A stretch of DNA of 64,000 nt from Pontibacter chinhatensis (GCF_900113285.1 NZ_FOOT01000003.1:574344-638343), one strand, 5' to 3'. Shown: positions 25,604-34,914, counted from the first letter of the stretch. Made by a program: numbers and translations. The notes: a model not told the origin generated them from the sequence alone.

Positions 25604-26368
25604 ATGAAAAGCAGGAATATGTTCAAAATGCTACCTCTATACTTAGTGGCATACTTAACGCTGACCTCAACCATTGCTTCGGCTCAGGTATATCAGAGTG
25701 GGCTTATTCTGCCTGACTTTTCCCAGGTCGAAGAATCAGATGTTTGCTGTGTCTATGCCCCTCCGGATGGCTTTACAGTTTTTGATGCACCTAGTGGCTC
25801 AGCGATAGGGAAACTGACACGTGTTGGCGATAGCAGCCATGACGACCAAGCTCCTTATAAGCTGTTTTTTCAACAAACGAGCACCAGAACGCAACAACAA
25901 ATAAGCTATACAAACCTAGAGCAGATTGGCTATGAAGTATGGGCTATTCCATACGTTGAGAGGAAAAAAGGCTTTGTAAGAATATTGGGCAAAAGCTCGG
26001 ACATTTGGATCAGCGAAGCGGAAATAAAGCGTAAGAGTTTCCGGCTTTCAGATTGGCAAAGCTTTCTTCTATCGGGTGCTGGCGATGTGTTGGGCTATTA
26101 TGCCAATGCACCAGGGCTGAACCTCAGAAAAACTCCTTCCTCTAATGCAGTGTTACTTAAGACTTTAAAAGGAGATTTATTTGAAATATCGCCAACTGGC
26201 CAAATGCAAGGTGCATGGGCAAAAGTGAAGGTTAAGAAGTATAAGGAGCACCCATGTGTAAGTGACTTAGAGCAGGATGAGCTAACTGAATATGAATTAG
26301 AAGGCTGGATAAAAATCGTTACTGACGAAGGTTTGCCCAATGTATGGTTTTACGCTCGGAGATGTTGA
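25604..26368 (+). CDS. Secreted protein with SH3b domain
   Basis: A 254-aa protein with a signal peptide ending IASAQV. The C-terminal third includes PGLNLRKTPSSNAVLLKTLK, the classic opening of a bacterial SH3 domain that binds cell-wall peptides. Several in-frame ATGs exist; 25604 is chosen because AGGATG-like spacing and the signal peptide fit, though 25619 is possible. The stretch just upstream (25573-25603) repeats the word CAGGAT/AGGATG several times, a dispersed-repeat style seen in Bacteroidota. Composition is more AT-rich than its neighbours. Confidence 0.65.
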   Translation: MKSRNMFKMLPLYLVAYLTLTSTIASAQVYQSGLILPDFSQVEESDVCCVYAPPDGFTVFDAPSGSAIGKLTRVGDSSHDDQAPYKLFFQQTSTRTQQQISYTNLEQIGYEVWAIPYVERKKGFVRILGKSSDIWISEAEIKRKSFRLSDWQSFLLSGAGDVLGYYANAPGLNLRKTPSSNAVLLKTLKGDLFEISPTGQMQGAWAKVKVKKYKEHPCVSDLEQDELTEYELEGWIKIVTDEGLPNVWFYARRC

Positions 26369-26400
26369 CTTTCTAACTTTTTAACCTTCTAACTTTCTAC

Positions 26401-27303
26401 CTAAAACCACAGCTGCTGCGCCAGCCGGAAGGTATTGGCGTGCGCCTCCACGATGTGTGCCAACTGCCTGGAGTAGCCGCCGCCCATACTTACCGTTACC
26501 GGCAGCTTGTTCTTCCGGCACAGCTCCAGCACCGTGCGGTCGCGTTCTTTGCAGCCCTCGATGCTCATGCCCAGCTTGCCCAGCTTATCCGTGGCCAGCA
26601 CATCCACCCCCGACTGGAAAAACACGAACTCCGGCTCCACCTCGTCCACTAGGCGCGGCAGCGTCTCCCGAAGTATAGCCAGGTAGGTTTTGTCGTCGGT
26701 GCCCTCGGCCAGCGGCACGTCCAAGTCCGATTTCTCCTTGTGGAACGGGTAATTGTGGCCGCAGTGCATGCTGAAGGTAAACACGCGCGGCTCGTGCTCG
26801 AAAATCTGCGCCGTGCCGTTGCCTTGATGCACGTCCAAATCCACCACCAGCACCTTGTTTATACTTTTATACTTGAGCAGGTGGTTGGCCGCGATGGCGA
26901 TGTCGTTGAGCAGGCAGAAGCCCTCGCCACGGTCGGTAAAGGCGTGGTGGGTGCCGCCGGCAATGTTCATCCCGATGCCATACTCCAGCGCAAACAAGCT
27001 CGCCTGCACCGTGCCGTTCATAATCACTACTTCGCGCTGCACCAGCTGCTCCGAGAGCGGGAAGCCCGTTTTGCGCACCTCCGAGGGCGTGAGTTGCAGG
27101 CTGCTCAGCCGCTGCCAGTAATCCGGGGCGTGGGTGTCGAGTATAAACTGCTCCTGCAGGGGCTCCGGGGCAAATAAATTGTCCTGGGTGATGGTGCCTT
27201 CGTAGAGCAGCTGTTCGGGCAGCAAATCATACTTGGCCATCGGAAAGCGGTGGCCTTCGGGCAGGCTGTGGGCAAAAATCTCAGACCAGGCAATCTTCAG
27301 CAT
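26401..27303 (-). CDS. Histone deacetylase/acetoin-utilisation-family deacetylase
   Basis: A 300-aa zinc amidohydrolase of the HDAC superfamily. The catalytic His pair is in GGTHHAFTDRGEGFCLLND (about 128-146), zinc ligands in VVDLDVHQGNGTA (about 164-176), the second Asp in FFQSGVDVLATDKLG and the Tyr-loop glycine-rich SMGGGYS near 280. Bacterial members deacetylate small molecules such as acetylpolyamines or acetylated proteins; the substrate here is unknown. It lies next to the candidate oriC and has a -7 box almost at its start codon. Confidence 0.92.
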   Translation of the reverse strand: MLKIAWSEIFAHSLPEGHRFPMAKYDLLPEQLLYEGTITQDNLFAPEPLQEQFILDTHAPDYWQRLSSLQLTPSEVRKTGFPLSEQLVQREVVIMNGTVQASLFALEYGIGMNIAGGTHHAFTDRGEGFCLLNDIAIAANHLLKYKSINKVLVVDLDVHQGNGTAQIFEHEPRVFTFSMHCGHNYPFHKEKSDLDVPLAEGTDDKTYLAILRETLPRLVDEVEPEFVFFQSGVDVLATDKLGKLGMSIEGCKERDRTVLELCRKNKLPVTVSMGGGYSRQLAHIVEAHANTFRLAQQLWF

Positions 27304-27307
27304 AGCA

Positions 27308-27339
27308 CAAAACTAATAATTACCCCGCCTCTAAAGCAA
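27308..27339 (-). promoter_or_regulatory. Promoter of the deacetylase gene, possibly giving a leaderless transcript
   Basis: On the minus strand TTG (27337-27339), a 21-base spacer and TAGTTTTG (27308-27315) match TTG/TAnnTTTG. Initiation about 7 bases on would fall at the ATG at 27303, implying no leader. Confidence 0.45.
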
Positions 27340-27399
27340 GCCCGGGGAAGTATAAACAAGGCAAACAGGCTTACGGTTCTGAAACAGAAATTAATCCAA

Positions 27400-27720
27400 T
27401 TCATAGCATACTTGGTATTACTGGTGGATAACTTTTGTAACCATTTTAAATTGTGCCTTGATATATAGATTTGGGCTGATTTTTGGTGGATAACTGTGGA
27501 TAACTATGTTGATTACCCGACTTTATCCACTAAAAGCTGTGAACTTCCGGTGGAAACCGACCCTTCTTTCGCTATACTTCAGTGAAAATCAGCAAAGGTG
27601 TGGAAATTATCCACACACGCAGCAGATGTTGCAACACATGCCTTTTCGCAGATTGTACTTTTTGTGCCATGAGAAAAGCACAATTATGCTGAGGCACCAG
27701 ATGGTGATTTAACCCTTCTT
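27400..27720. other. oriC: Candidate chromosomal replication origin (DnaA-box cluster)
   Basis: An AT-rich, gene-free stretch with clustered DnaA boxes. Exact TTATCCACA boxes lie at 27495-27503 (minus) and 27607-27615 (plus). One-mismatch boxes lie at 27423-27431 and 27485-27493 (GGTGGATAA) and 27523-27531 (TTATCCACT); a looser GTGTGGAAAT overlaps at 27598. Five boxes in under 200 bases is far above chance. No dnaA gene is adjacent, which is usual in Bacteroidota. A DnaA-titration site is the alternative. Confidence 0.6.
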
Positions 27721-27831
27721 TTTAAGTTGTATAATTTACGGCAGAAGTATAACTTATGCATCCGTATAAAGTATAAGTACTATATATATGCTATACTTTA
27801 TTTGCCAATCATTCACCCAGTCACCCGAACC

Positions 27832-28455
27832 ATGAAAAAGCTTCTTCTTGCGGCGTTGCTCTTATGGGCCACTACCGGTTTTGCCCAGGACACCGAGATA
27901 CCCGGAAGGTTTATGCAGAACCACAACCTGCTCAGCCGCTCCCCCAACTCAGGCATCGGCATTAAGGGCGGCGTTAGCTTCGCCAACCTGCACGGCAGCG
28001 ACAAAGACCGCCTCGGCTCCACCAGCAGCCTTACCTCTTATCATGCCGGGGTGTTTGCCCAACTCGGCATCAGCAACTTCTTCTCGCTGCAGCCCGAGCT
28101 GCTGTATTCGCGCAAGGGCTTTGAGCGGGAGGGTACCGCCCACCGGCTGGATTACCTGGAGGCGCCTGTGCTGGCCGTGTTCAACATCTCCGACAACCTG
28201 AGCGTGCACCTGGGGCCGCAGGTGGGAGTGATGATGACGGCGCAGGAGGAGGAGAAGGAAGTGGACCTGGAACGCTACCATACCTTTGACTATGGCTTTG
28301 CCGCCGGCCTGGAGGGGAAAATGGGAAGGTTCAGGCTGGGGGCTCGCTACGGCCACGGCCTCGGCGACCTGCTGAAGCGGGACTCAGGCGGCAAGAGCCT
28401 TGACGCTGACGCCAAGAACGGGGTGATACAGGTATACCTGGGGGTTGGCCTTTAG
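27832..28455 (+). CDS. PorT-type outer-membrane beta-barrel protein
   Basis: A 207-aa protein with signal peptide MKKLLLAALLLWATTGFAQ. The mature part shows GIKGGVSFANLHG, YHAGVFAQLGISNFFSLQPE and LLYSRKGFE, the recurrent motif set of the Bacteroidota PorT/outer-membrane-barrel family, and YLEAPVLAVFNI. It ends with an amphipathic strand VIQVYLGVGL. It is the first plus-strand gene right of the DnaA-box cluster, preceded by several overlapping TATACTT motifs. Confidence 0.8.
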   Translation: MKKLLLAALLLWATTGFAQDTEIPGRFMQNHNLLSRSPNSGIGIKGGVSFANLHGSDKDRLGSTSSLTSYHAGVFAQLGISNFFSLQPELLYSRKGFEREGTAHRLDYLEAPVLAVFNISDNLSVHLGPQVGVMMTAQEEEKEVDLERYHTFDYGFAAGLEGKMGRFRLGARYGHGLGDLLKRDSGGKSLDADAKNGVIQVYLGVGL

Positions 28456-28584
28456 GCAAACACGAGTATAAACTCAGGTGTCCGGGGCCGGCTGATGGCG
28501 GCTCCCGAAGTATAGACAATATCGTTTTAGCGGATGCAAGCGTACCAGATAAGGAAAAACTGTCATCATCAATTGTAACTCTAT

Positions 28585-29295
28585 ATGGGCAAGCCTCTTC
28601 AGCACCGGCTGCTATGCGTATTCCTGCTTTTCTGCGCCTGCGACACCACCATTAAAACAGACGAGGCGCTGATTGGGGATGCCATCGTACAGAAAAACCG
28701 CACCCTGCCCACCGATACCTTTGTGATAGACACCAGCCGCAGCGAACTGACCTGGATAGGCGCCAAGATGACGGGCCGGCACAATGGCCTCATCGACATA
28801 CAGCACGGTGAGCTGTACATGAAAGACGGGCTTCTGACCGGTGGCCTTATCGAGTTGGACATGACCACCGCGCGCGCCACCGACAAGACCATCGACTCCA
28901 AAAGCAACCAAAAACTGACAGACCACCTGCGATCTGAAGATTTCTTCGACTCGGAGCGGTACCCCACCGCCACCTTCGAGCTTACCGGCATCGCCCCCTA
29001 CGACAGCACCGCCGAGCAAAACAGCGGGGTGAGCCCCCAGTACAGCGAGTATAAAGTAAAGCATCCCTCGCACCGCGTTACCGGTAACCTCACCATCCGC
29101 AACCATACCAGGAGCGTGTCGTTTCCGGCGCGGGTAACGCTGGAGGATAGCCTGCTGCACGCCAAAGCCAATTTCAACATAGACCGCACCAAGTGGGGCC
29201 TGGTGTACCGCTCCGACAACTCGCTGGGCGACAAAACCATCCGGCCGGAGGTGAACCTGGGCCTGGACATCGTGGCTGTGCACCGAAAGCCCTGA
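28585..29295 (+). CDS. YceI-family lipoprotein
   Basis: A 236-aa protein with a lipobox-type signal (VFLLFCAC, Cys at about 19). The YceI lipocalin-like domain spans about 45-232: FVIDTSRSELTWIGAKMTGRHNG, GGLIELDMTT, LRSEDFFDSERYPTATFEL and VTGNLTIRNHTRSV. YceI proteins bind long-chain isoprenoids or amides in the periplasm. There is no obvious operon partner. Confidence 0.88.
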   Translation: MGKPLQHRLLCVFLLFCACDTTIKTDEALIGDAIVQKNRTLPTDTFVIDTSRSELTWIGAKMTGRHNGLIDIQHGELYMKDGLLTGGLIELDMTTARATDKTIDSKSNQKLTDHLRSEDFFDSERYPTATFELTGIAPYDSTAEQNSGVSPQYSEYKVKHPSHRVTGNLTIRNHTRSVSFPARVTLEDSLLHAKANFNIDRTKWGLVYRSDNSLGDKTIRPEVNLGLDIVAVHRKP

Positions 29296-29416
29296 CAGGT
29301 AGCGGCTTATACTGCTGCAACAAAGTATGCCCGGCGGCGTTGCAGGCATAAACAGCGGTGGCGGTATGCTAAAGCCGCTCTTGGTGCGTTCCTACTCATG
29401 AAACCAAGCCTTGCTT

Positions 29417-29953
29417 ATGAGAAAATACCTTTACCTGCTTTCCCTGCTTCTGCTTAGCCTGACAGCCAGTGCCCAAAGCCTGAGCCAACTGAACCGGGGG
29501 CAGGCAAATGTGCTGGAAACAGGCATGTTTATACTTGGTGGGTGGGCCATCGCGAACATCCTTTACAGCAGTTTCAAGCTCACCAAAGCTACCCGTAGCC
29601 GGAAGTACCTCCATCAGATGAACGTGTACTGGAACATCATGAACCTGCTGGTGGCCAGCTACGCCCTCTACGTTATCCTTTCCAAAGACAGCACCTCTTT
29701 TGCCCTGAGCGAGAGCCTGCAGCTGCACGACTCGTTCAAGAAAGTGCTTTACCTGGGCCTTGGCCTGAGTTCTGGGTTTATACTTCTGGGCGCCTTCCTG
29801 AAAGAGCGGGCGCGCATATCGTTTAAAACGGAGCAGATGCAGGGCTGGGGGCAGTCGATTATGCTTCAGGGGATGTTCCTGCTGCTGCTGAACCTGGTGC
29901 TGGTTGTACTTCTGGAAAATTACGCCGAACCTTTGTTCCGGATGGTGCAGTAA
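29417..29953 (+). CDS. Membrane protein of unknown function
   Basis: A 178-aa protein with a signal peptide (YLLSLLLLSLTASAQ) followed by a predicted helix GMFILGGWAIANILYS, a polar segment, helix WNIMNLLVASYALYVIL, then KKVLYLGLGLSSGFILLGAFL and LQGMFLLLLNLVLVVLL. The topology suggests four membrane helices. It resembles small conserved Bacteroidota membrane proteins but I cannot name the family with confidence. TATACTT occurs twice, both read as Ile-Leu codons in helices. Confidence 0.65.
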   Translation: MRKYLYLLSLLLLSLTASAQSLSQLNRGQANVLETGMFILGGWAIANILYSSFKLTKATRSRKYLHQMNVYWNIMNLLVASYALYVILSKDSTSFALSESLQLHDSFKKVLYLGLGLSSGFILLGAFLKERARISFKTEQMQGWGQSIMLQGMFLLLLNLVLVVLLENYAEPLFRMVQ

Positions 29954-30255
29954 GTTTACAAAGTATAAATCCGACATGTTGCCTTTGCCGAAGTATAAAT
30001 CTACTAGCAATTAACCCACTCCAACCCCTCCGAGGAGGGGAGTCACTCTACAATTACAGAAATTCCCCTCCTCTGGACTACCGAGAACGGGAGTTCGAAG
30101 GTAGCGAGCGCAGCTAAGGGGGGGGGGTTACATCTCCACCAAAGCATAGGCCTCCTCTCCCAGAAAGTATAAACTGCAGAAGTATAGAAACAGAGGATGG
30201 TTTATACTTGCGGATAAAAGCAAAGCCGCACCTTAACGTGTAAAGTGCGGCTTGC
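29954..30255. repeat. Intergenic repeat region and terminator
   Basis: Contains CCCCTCC/GGAGGGG inverted words (30024-30042), a G-run (30118-30128) and wording similar to the 3' block of the composite elements at 35.6, 54.2 and 57.5 kb. Several AAGTATA motifs occur. The end is a hairpin AAGCCGCAC/GTGCGGCTT at 30223-30253 that may terminate the PfpI gene. Confidence 0.5.
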
Positions 30256-30276
30256 AAAGTATAAATCATAGATCGC

Positions 30277-30834
30277 TTAGCGGTCGTGCTTCCCTTCGGC
30301 AAACTCCTCAACCATCTTTCTGTTGAATGCCGGAATGTCGTCGGGGTTGCGGCTGGTCACCAGGCCCTGGTCTACCACCACTTCCTGGTCCACCCACTCG
30401 GCGCCGGCGTTCTTTAAGTCGGTTTGCAGCGTTGGGTAGCTGGTCATTTTCCGGCCCCTTACTTTTCCGGTTTCAATCAGCGTCCAAGGGCCGTGGCAGA
30501 TGGCGGCTACGGGCTTGCGGCTCTCCATAAATTTGTTCACGAAGCTCACAGCCTCCTTGTTGCCGCGCAGGTGGTCGGGGTTCATCACACCGCCAGGCAG
30601 CAGCAGCCCATCGTAGCTGTCCGCCTGCACCTCGTTCAGTTTTTTGTCTACCTTAAAAGTATCGCCCCAGTCGGTGTGGTTCCAGGCCTTTATCTCATTG
30701 TTCTTGTTCGGGGAGATGATGTGCGCCTCGGCACCTTCCTCTTTCAGCGCCTTCAGCGGCTCTGTCAGCTCCACCTGCTCAAATCCTTCCTCTACCAAAA
30801 TAGCTATCTTCTTCCCTTCTAGTTTATTAGCCAT
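30277..30834 (-). CDS. PfpI/DJ-1-family protein (type 1 glutamine-amidotransferase-like)
   Basis: A 185-aa cytosolic protein. The start KKIAILVEEGFEQVELTEPL, the central GLLLPGGVMNPDHLR and the nucleophile elbow AAICHGPWTLIE (Cys at about 112 with adjacent His) are diagnostic of PfpI. These proteins act as stress-induced glyoxalases, deglycases or proteases. It is a single gene followed by a hairpin. Confidence 0.92.
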   Translation of the reverse strand: MANKLEGKKIAILVEEGFEQVELTEPLKALKEEGAEAHIISPNKNNEIKAWNHTDWGDTFKVDKKLNEVQADSYDGLLLPGGVMNPDHLRGNKEAVSFVNKFMESRKPVAAICHGPWTLIETGKVRGRKMTSYPTLQTDLKNAGAEWVDQEVVVDQGLVTSRNPDDIPAFNRKMVEEFAEGKHDR

Positions 30835-30965
30835 GTGTAAGTTTGTTTTTTGTGGTTAAACATGTGACTAGGTAAGTAACGGGTTCAGACGTCTTTTGTT
30901 AACCCGCCGTGGCAGCACTTCTGCTTAATAAGTATTCATCCCGCCAAATATTTTTCCGGATTTGC

Positions 30966-30996
30966 TTGCGGCTAAAGACCTGAGAGTATAAGTTTG
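30966..30996 (+). promoter_or_regulatory. Promoter of the siderophore receptor
   Basis: TTG (30966-30968), 20-base spacer, TAAGTTTG (30989-30996): same geometry as the tRNA promoter. The predicted leader is about 65-70 bases. No recognisable Fur box is visible. Confidence 0.5.
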
Positions 30997-31070
30997 CATC
31001 ACTATTTGTAATTAGTCTAAATAAATAAAACATCCGCAGCGCTGGCTGTGAGTAAACCATACCCTCAGAT

Positions 31071-33506
31071 ATGTTAAAAAAATATACCCTACTTCTCTTT
31101 CTGCTAACGCTGTGCCAGCTGGCCTGGGCGCAAAGCACTTCCTCCATCAGAGGCAAAGTAATCGGTGAAGACGGCAAGCCGGTATCTTCTGCCAGCGTGG
31201 TGATAGAAAACACCCGCTACGGTGCCATGACCGACGATCAGGGCAACTTCGAGATCAACCGCATCCAAAACGGTACTTATAAAGTGCGCGCCATACTTCT
31301 GGGCTTCGACTGCAAGCCGCAGCAGGTAACACTGGTGCAGGGCGAGACGGAGGAAATTACACTTTCGCTGAAGCAGAAAGCCAGCCAAATATCAGAAGTA
31401 GAAGTGTTTGGCGTGCGGGACAAGCAGCCTGAGAAGCTGGACGCCATCACCCGCCTGCCCCTGAAGCCCAGCGAGCAGATCCAGAGCATCTCCGTGATTT
31501 CTGAGAAGCTGATAGAGCAGCAGGGCGCGCTGACCGTAATTGAAGGCGTGCGCAATGTGCCCGGCGTTTATACTTACGCCACCTACGGCGGGGTACGGGA
31601 GAGTATCTCCTCGCGCGGTTTCCGCGGCATCCCGACGCTGAAGAACGGCGTGCGCGTAATGACGGACTTCCGCGGCCAGGGCTTCTCTACCGATATGCAG
31701 GGTGTGGAGAGCGTCCAGGTGCTGAAAGGGGCCAGCTCTATTACCATGGGTGCCTCTACCGATTTGGGTGGCCCGGGCGGTATTGTGAACATCGTCACCA
31801 AGACACCTAAGTTTGAAAACACCGGAGCCGTGTCGATGCGCGTGGGCAGCTGGGGACTCATCAGGCCAACCTTCGACGTGCAGCGCGTGCTGGACAAGAA
31901 CAACAAAGTGGCCATCCGTTTGAACGGTGCTTACGAGAACGGCGGCAAGTTCCGCGACCACATGGACAACGAGTCGTTCTACATCAACCCATCCCTGGAG
32001 TGGAGACCAAACAACCGCAGTACCTTAACGCTGGAGATGGACTATTTCAGAGAGGAGCAGGGCATTGACGCGGGTACCGTAAACCTGTCGGTGGGCAACA
32101 AGGAGAACAAGATCTACGACCTGCCATCAGAGCGCTTCCTGGGTTTTGAGTCTGATAAAACCGACCTGAAGCACACGACTTACACGGCCCGCTACAACTA
32201 CAACTTCACCAACAATTTATACTTGCGCGCCGCTGTTTTCAACTCCAACTATAACTATGACGCCATTAAAACGAACCTGGCGGCCCTGAAAGCCAACAAG
32301 GAAACAGGCGTGAACGTGGACCAGGTGAACTGGTGGCGCCGCTCGATTGCCCACAACTCTACCCGTGAGGATAACAGCACCGTGCTGCAGCTGGACCTGG
32401 TAGGCCGTAAAATAGAGACTGGCAAGATCAACCATACATTCCAGGTGGGCGTGGATTACCGCTACATCGACCTGTTCCAGCCTACTTATAACTCTATCGC
32501 CATCGACGAAATTGACGTTTTCGACCCGGCCACAGTGAGCAATACACTGCCCGAGAACCTGCCAGGCTTTGAGCGCACCGGCGGCACCCGCGCCTACGAT
32601 TACCGCTTCGGCGCCACGTTCCAGGATGTGATTCAGCTTACCAAATGGGCCAGAGTATACGGCGGCGTGCGTTACAGCACAAACAAAACCCGTGATAACG
32701 GCGAGAACAGTGCCACTACTGAGTTCTGGAACCCACTGGCCGGGGTGATGTTTACCATCAAAGACGGCTTGAACGTCTTCGGCTCTTACACCAACAGCAC
32801 CAACCCGCGCTCTGCCTCTGTGGTAGACGTGAACGGAGAAGCGCTGGGTGCCGAGCGTATCGACCAACTGGAGGCGGGTATTAAATCAGAGTGGCTCAAC
32901 GACCGCCTGCGCTTTAACCTGACCTTCTTCAAAATCAACAACAAGGACATGAACCTGCAGGCCTTTACCGTGGACGAGAATGGCGTGGTGCTGCCAACCG
33001 GCTACTACATCAAGGGCGGTAATGATGAGCGTAAGGGGATAGAGGTAGAGCTGACAGGCCGTGTGCTAGAGAACCTGGAGCTGGTAACCGGCTACTCGTA
33101 CATCGACGCGCAGTACAAAAACCACACGACTTTTGTGCCAGGCTCTGCTCCGAACAACACGCCAAAGCATACCTTTAACGCCTACGCCAACTATACTTTG
33201 AGAAGCGGCTTGCTGCAGGGCCTTAACATTGGAGCCGGCGCCTACTACCTGGGCGAGCGCCCTTACAACGACTGGACCGTAGAGGGTGTGCAGTATCACA
33301 ACATCGAGCCGAACACCGCGCCCTGGTATAATAAAGCCTATACCATCGTAAATGCCCAGCTAGGCTACGAGTTTAAGAAGCACTGGGGCGTAAGAGCGCT
33401 GTTCAACAACATCTTCGACACCGTGGGGTACGATGCCTACCGCACCAGCTTCATCGACCGCATTCAGCCCAGAAACTTTTCCGGGGTAGTTACTTATAAG
33501 TTTTAA
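31071..33506 (+). CDS. TonB-dependent siderophore receptor
   Basis: An 811-aa outer-membrane receptor. Signal peptide (LLFLLTLCQLAWAQ), a carboxypeptidase-like regulatory domain (about 24-100, SIRGKVIGEDGKPVSSASV), then the plug: IQSISVISEKLIEQQGALTV, GFRGIPTLKNGVRV and GVESVQVLKGASSITMG. The barrel ends RNFSGVVTYKF. The plug most resembles ferric-siderophore receptors such as FhuE/FpvA. The PepSY protein 82 bases downstream supports iron uptake and reduction of the siderophore complex. Confidence 0.93.
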   Translation: MLKKYTLLLFLLTLCQLAWAQSTSSIRGKVIGEDGKPVSSASVVIENTRYGAMTDDQGNFEINRIQNGTYKVRAILLGFDCKPQQVTLVQGETEEITLSLKQKASQISEVEVFGVRDKQPEKLDAITRLPLKPSEQIQSISVISEKLIEQQGALTVIEGVRNVPGVYTYATYGGVRESISSRGFRGIPTLKNGVRVMTDFRGQGFSTDMQGVESVQVLKGASSITMGASTDLGGPGGIVNIVTKTPKFENTGAVSMRVGSWGLIRPTFDVQRVLDKNNKVAIRLNGAYENGGKFRDHMDNESFYINPSLEWRPNNRSTLTLEMDYFREEQGIDAGTVNLSVGNKENKIYDLPSERFLGFESDKTDLKHTTYTARYNYNFTNNLYLRAAVFNSNYNYDAIKTNLAALKANKETGVNVDQVNWWRRSIAHNSTREDNSTVLQLDLVGRKIETGKINHTFQVGVDYRYIDLFQPTYNSIAIDEIDVFDPATVSNTLPENLPGFERTGGTRAYDYRFGATFQDVIQLTKWARVYGGVRYSTNKTRDNGENSATTEFWNPLAGVMFTIKDGLNVFGSYTNSTNPRSASVVDVNGEALGAERIDQLEAGIKSEWLNDRLRFNLTFFKINNKDMNLQAFTVDENGVVLPTGYYIKGGNDERKGIEVELTGRVLENLELVTGYSYIDAQYKNHTTFVPGSAPNNTPKHTFNAYANYTLRSGLLQGLNIGAGAYYLGERPYNDWTVEGVQYHNIEPNTAPWYNKAYTIVNAQLGYEFKKHWGVRALFNNIFDTVGYDAYRTSFIDRIQPRNFSGVVTYKF

Positions 33507-33526
33507 TTAGATTGATTCCAAATAAC

Positions 33527-33560
33527 AAAAAAGCTACCGATATTTACCGGTAGCTTTTTT
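33527..33560 (+). terminator. Terminator or attenuator between receptor and PepSY gene
   Basis: AAAAAAGCTACCG and CGGTAGCTTTTTT form a perfect 13-bp stem with a T-run. It may let only part of the transcripts continue into the PepSY gene. Confidence 0.8.
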
Positions 33561-33588
33561 TGACCTAACCCCTACACCTCACAACACC

Positions 33589-34818
33589 ATGAAAAAGTAT
33601 ACTTGGCGCAAGCTTTTCAATGATGTACACCTGTGGCTGGGTATTGCCAGCGGCCTGGTGCTGTTTGTAGTATGCCTTACGGGCACTATCTATACTTTTA
33701 AGGACGAGGTAGAGAAGTTGATGGACCCCGGCAAGTATAGCGTGGAGGTGCCAGCCAACGCACAGCCTCTGGCCCCCAACGTGTTAATTGCCCAACTGGA
33801 GCAGGAACTGAAAGGAAGCGTAGTAAGCCTGAATATACCGGAGGACAAAGCCAGCACCTACAGCGTAGGGATTGCTCCTGCCAAGGGTCCGGAAGGCGGT
33901 AAAGGCGAGGGCTCCTCTAAGGGGAAAGGCGGAGAGCAAGGCAAAGGCGGCGGGGGCGGAAGGCCGGCCACCTACTATGTAAACCCTTACACCGGCCAGG
34001 TGGTAGGTACTCCGGAGAGCGCTACGGCAGAGTTTTTCACCACCGTAATGAAAATGCACCGCTGGTTGTTGATAGAGGGGGATGTGGGCAAGATTATCGT
34101 GGGGGCTTCCACCATCATTTTCACGTTCCTGGTACTGACGGGCCTGGTGCTGTGGTTTCCCGTGAAGCGCAAGAACTGGAAGCAGGGGCTCAAGATTAAA
34201 ACCAACGCCAAGTGGAAGCGCGTCAACCACGACCTGCACAACACGCTGGGTTTTTACTCTTCTATCCTGCTGCTGATTATGGCGCTTACCGGCCTTTGCT
34301 GGTCGTTTGAGTGGTACCGCGATGGCCTGAGCAGCGTGATGGGCGCCGAGGTATTCAAGGGTCGTAAGGAAAAGCCCATGACCATTGCAGCCGCTGCATC
34401 CACCGCCACCCCGGAAGACTACATCCAGCAAGCCAACCTGCTGCTGCCTTACAATGGCGACCTGCGCCTTTCGCTGCCAGCCGACGATACCACAGCCGTA
34501 GTTATCCAGAAAAGCAAAACAGGTTTCTTTGCCCTGGCTGCCTCTGATAAAGTACAGCTGAACAAGCACAGCGCCGAGCCGCTGAAGGTGGAGAAATTCT
34601 CGGACAAGCCGCTGAACGAGCAGATTGTGGGGCTGATAAAGCCGCTGCACCTGGGCAATGTGTACGGCACTTTCTCTAAGATTTTATACTTTATCGCCTG
34701 CCTTGTCGCCACTAGTCTGCCCATCACCGGCACGCTAATCTGGATTAACAAGCTGCGCAAAAAGAAGAAGCCGGGCAAGGTTGTCCATACTGCGGCGCAT
34801 GCGACATTAGTCAATTAA
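33589..34818 (+). CDS. PepSY-associated transmembrane protein, probable siderophore-iron reductase
   Basis: A 409-aa inner-membrane protein. Helix FNDVHLWLGIASGLVLFVVCLTGTIYTF (about 10-37, with the conserved His), a second near IIVGASTIIFTFLVLTGLVLWF (about 170-191), a third after HDLHNTLGFYSSILLLIMALTG and a last near ILYFIACLVATSLPITGTLIWI. The His-containing helix ends match the PepSY-TM family often encoded with siderophore receptors and thought to reduce ferric siderophores. The first periplasmic loop carries a Gly/Lys-rich insert (about residues 97-125) unusual for the family. Confidence 0.87.
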   Translation: MKKYTWRKLFNDVHLWLGIASGLVLFVVCLTGTIYTFKDEVEKLMDPGKYSVEVPANAQPLAPNVLIAQLEQELKGSVVSLNIPEDKASTYSVGIAPAKGPEGGKGEGSSKGKGGEQGKGGGGGRPATYYVNPYTGQVVGTPESATAEFFTTVMKMHRWLLIEGDVGKIIVGASTIIFTFLVLTGLVLWFPVKRKNWKQGLKIKTNAKWKRVNHDLHNTLGFYSSILLLIMALTGLCWSFEWYRDGLSSVMGAEVFKGRKEKPMTIAAAASTATPEDYIQQANLLLPYNGDLRLSLPADDTTAVVIQKSKTGFFALAASDKVQLNKHSAEPLKVEKFSDKPLNEQIVGLIKPLHLGNVYGTFSKILYFIACLVATSLPITGTLIWINKLRKKKKPGKVVHTAAHATLVN

Positions 34819-34871
34819 CAACTTCTCTTCTCGAGAGTCAGGAAAAGAGGAATCATACTATACTTACCAGC

Positions 34872-34914
34872 CACCGCCACGGTTTATACTTTAAGCCGTG
34901 GCGGTTTTGTTTTG
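34872..34914 (+). terminator. Terminator after the PepSY gene
   Basis: CCGCCACGG and CCGTGGCGG pair around a loop containing TATACTT, followed by TTTTGTTTTG. Confidence 0.7.
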
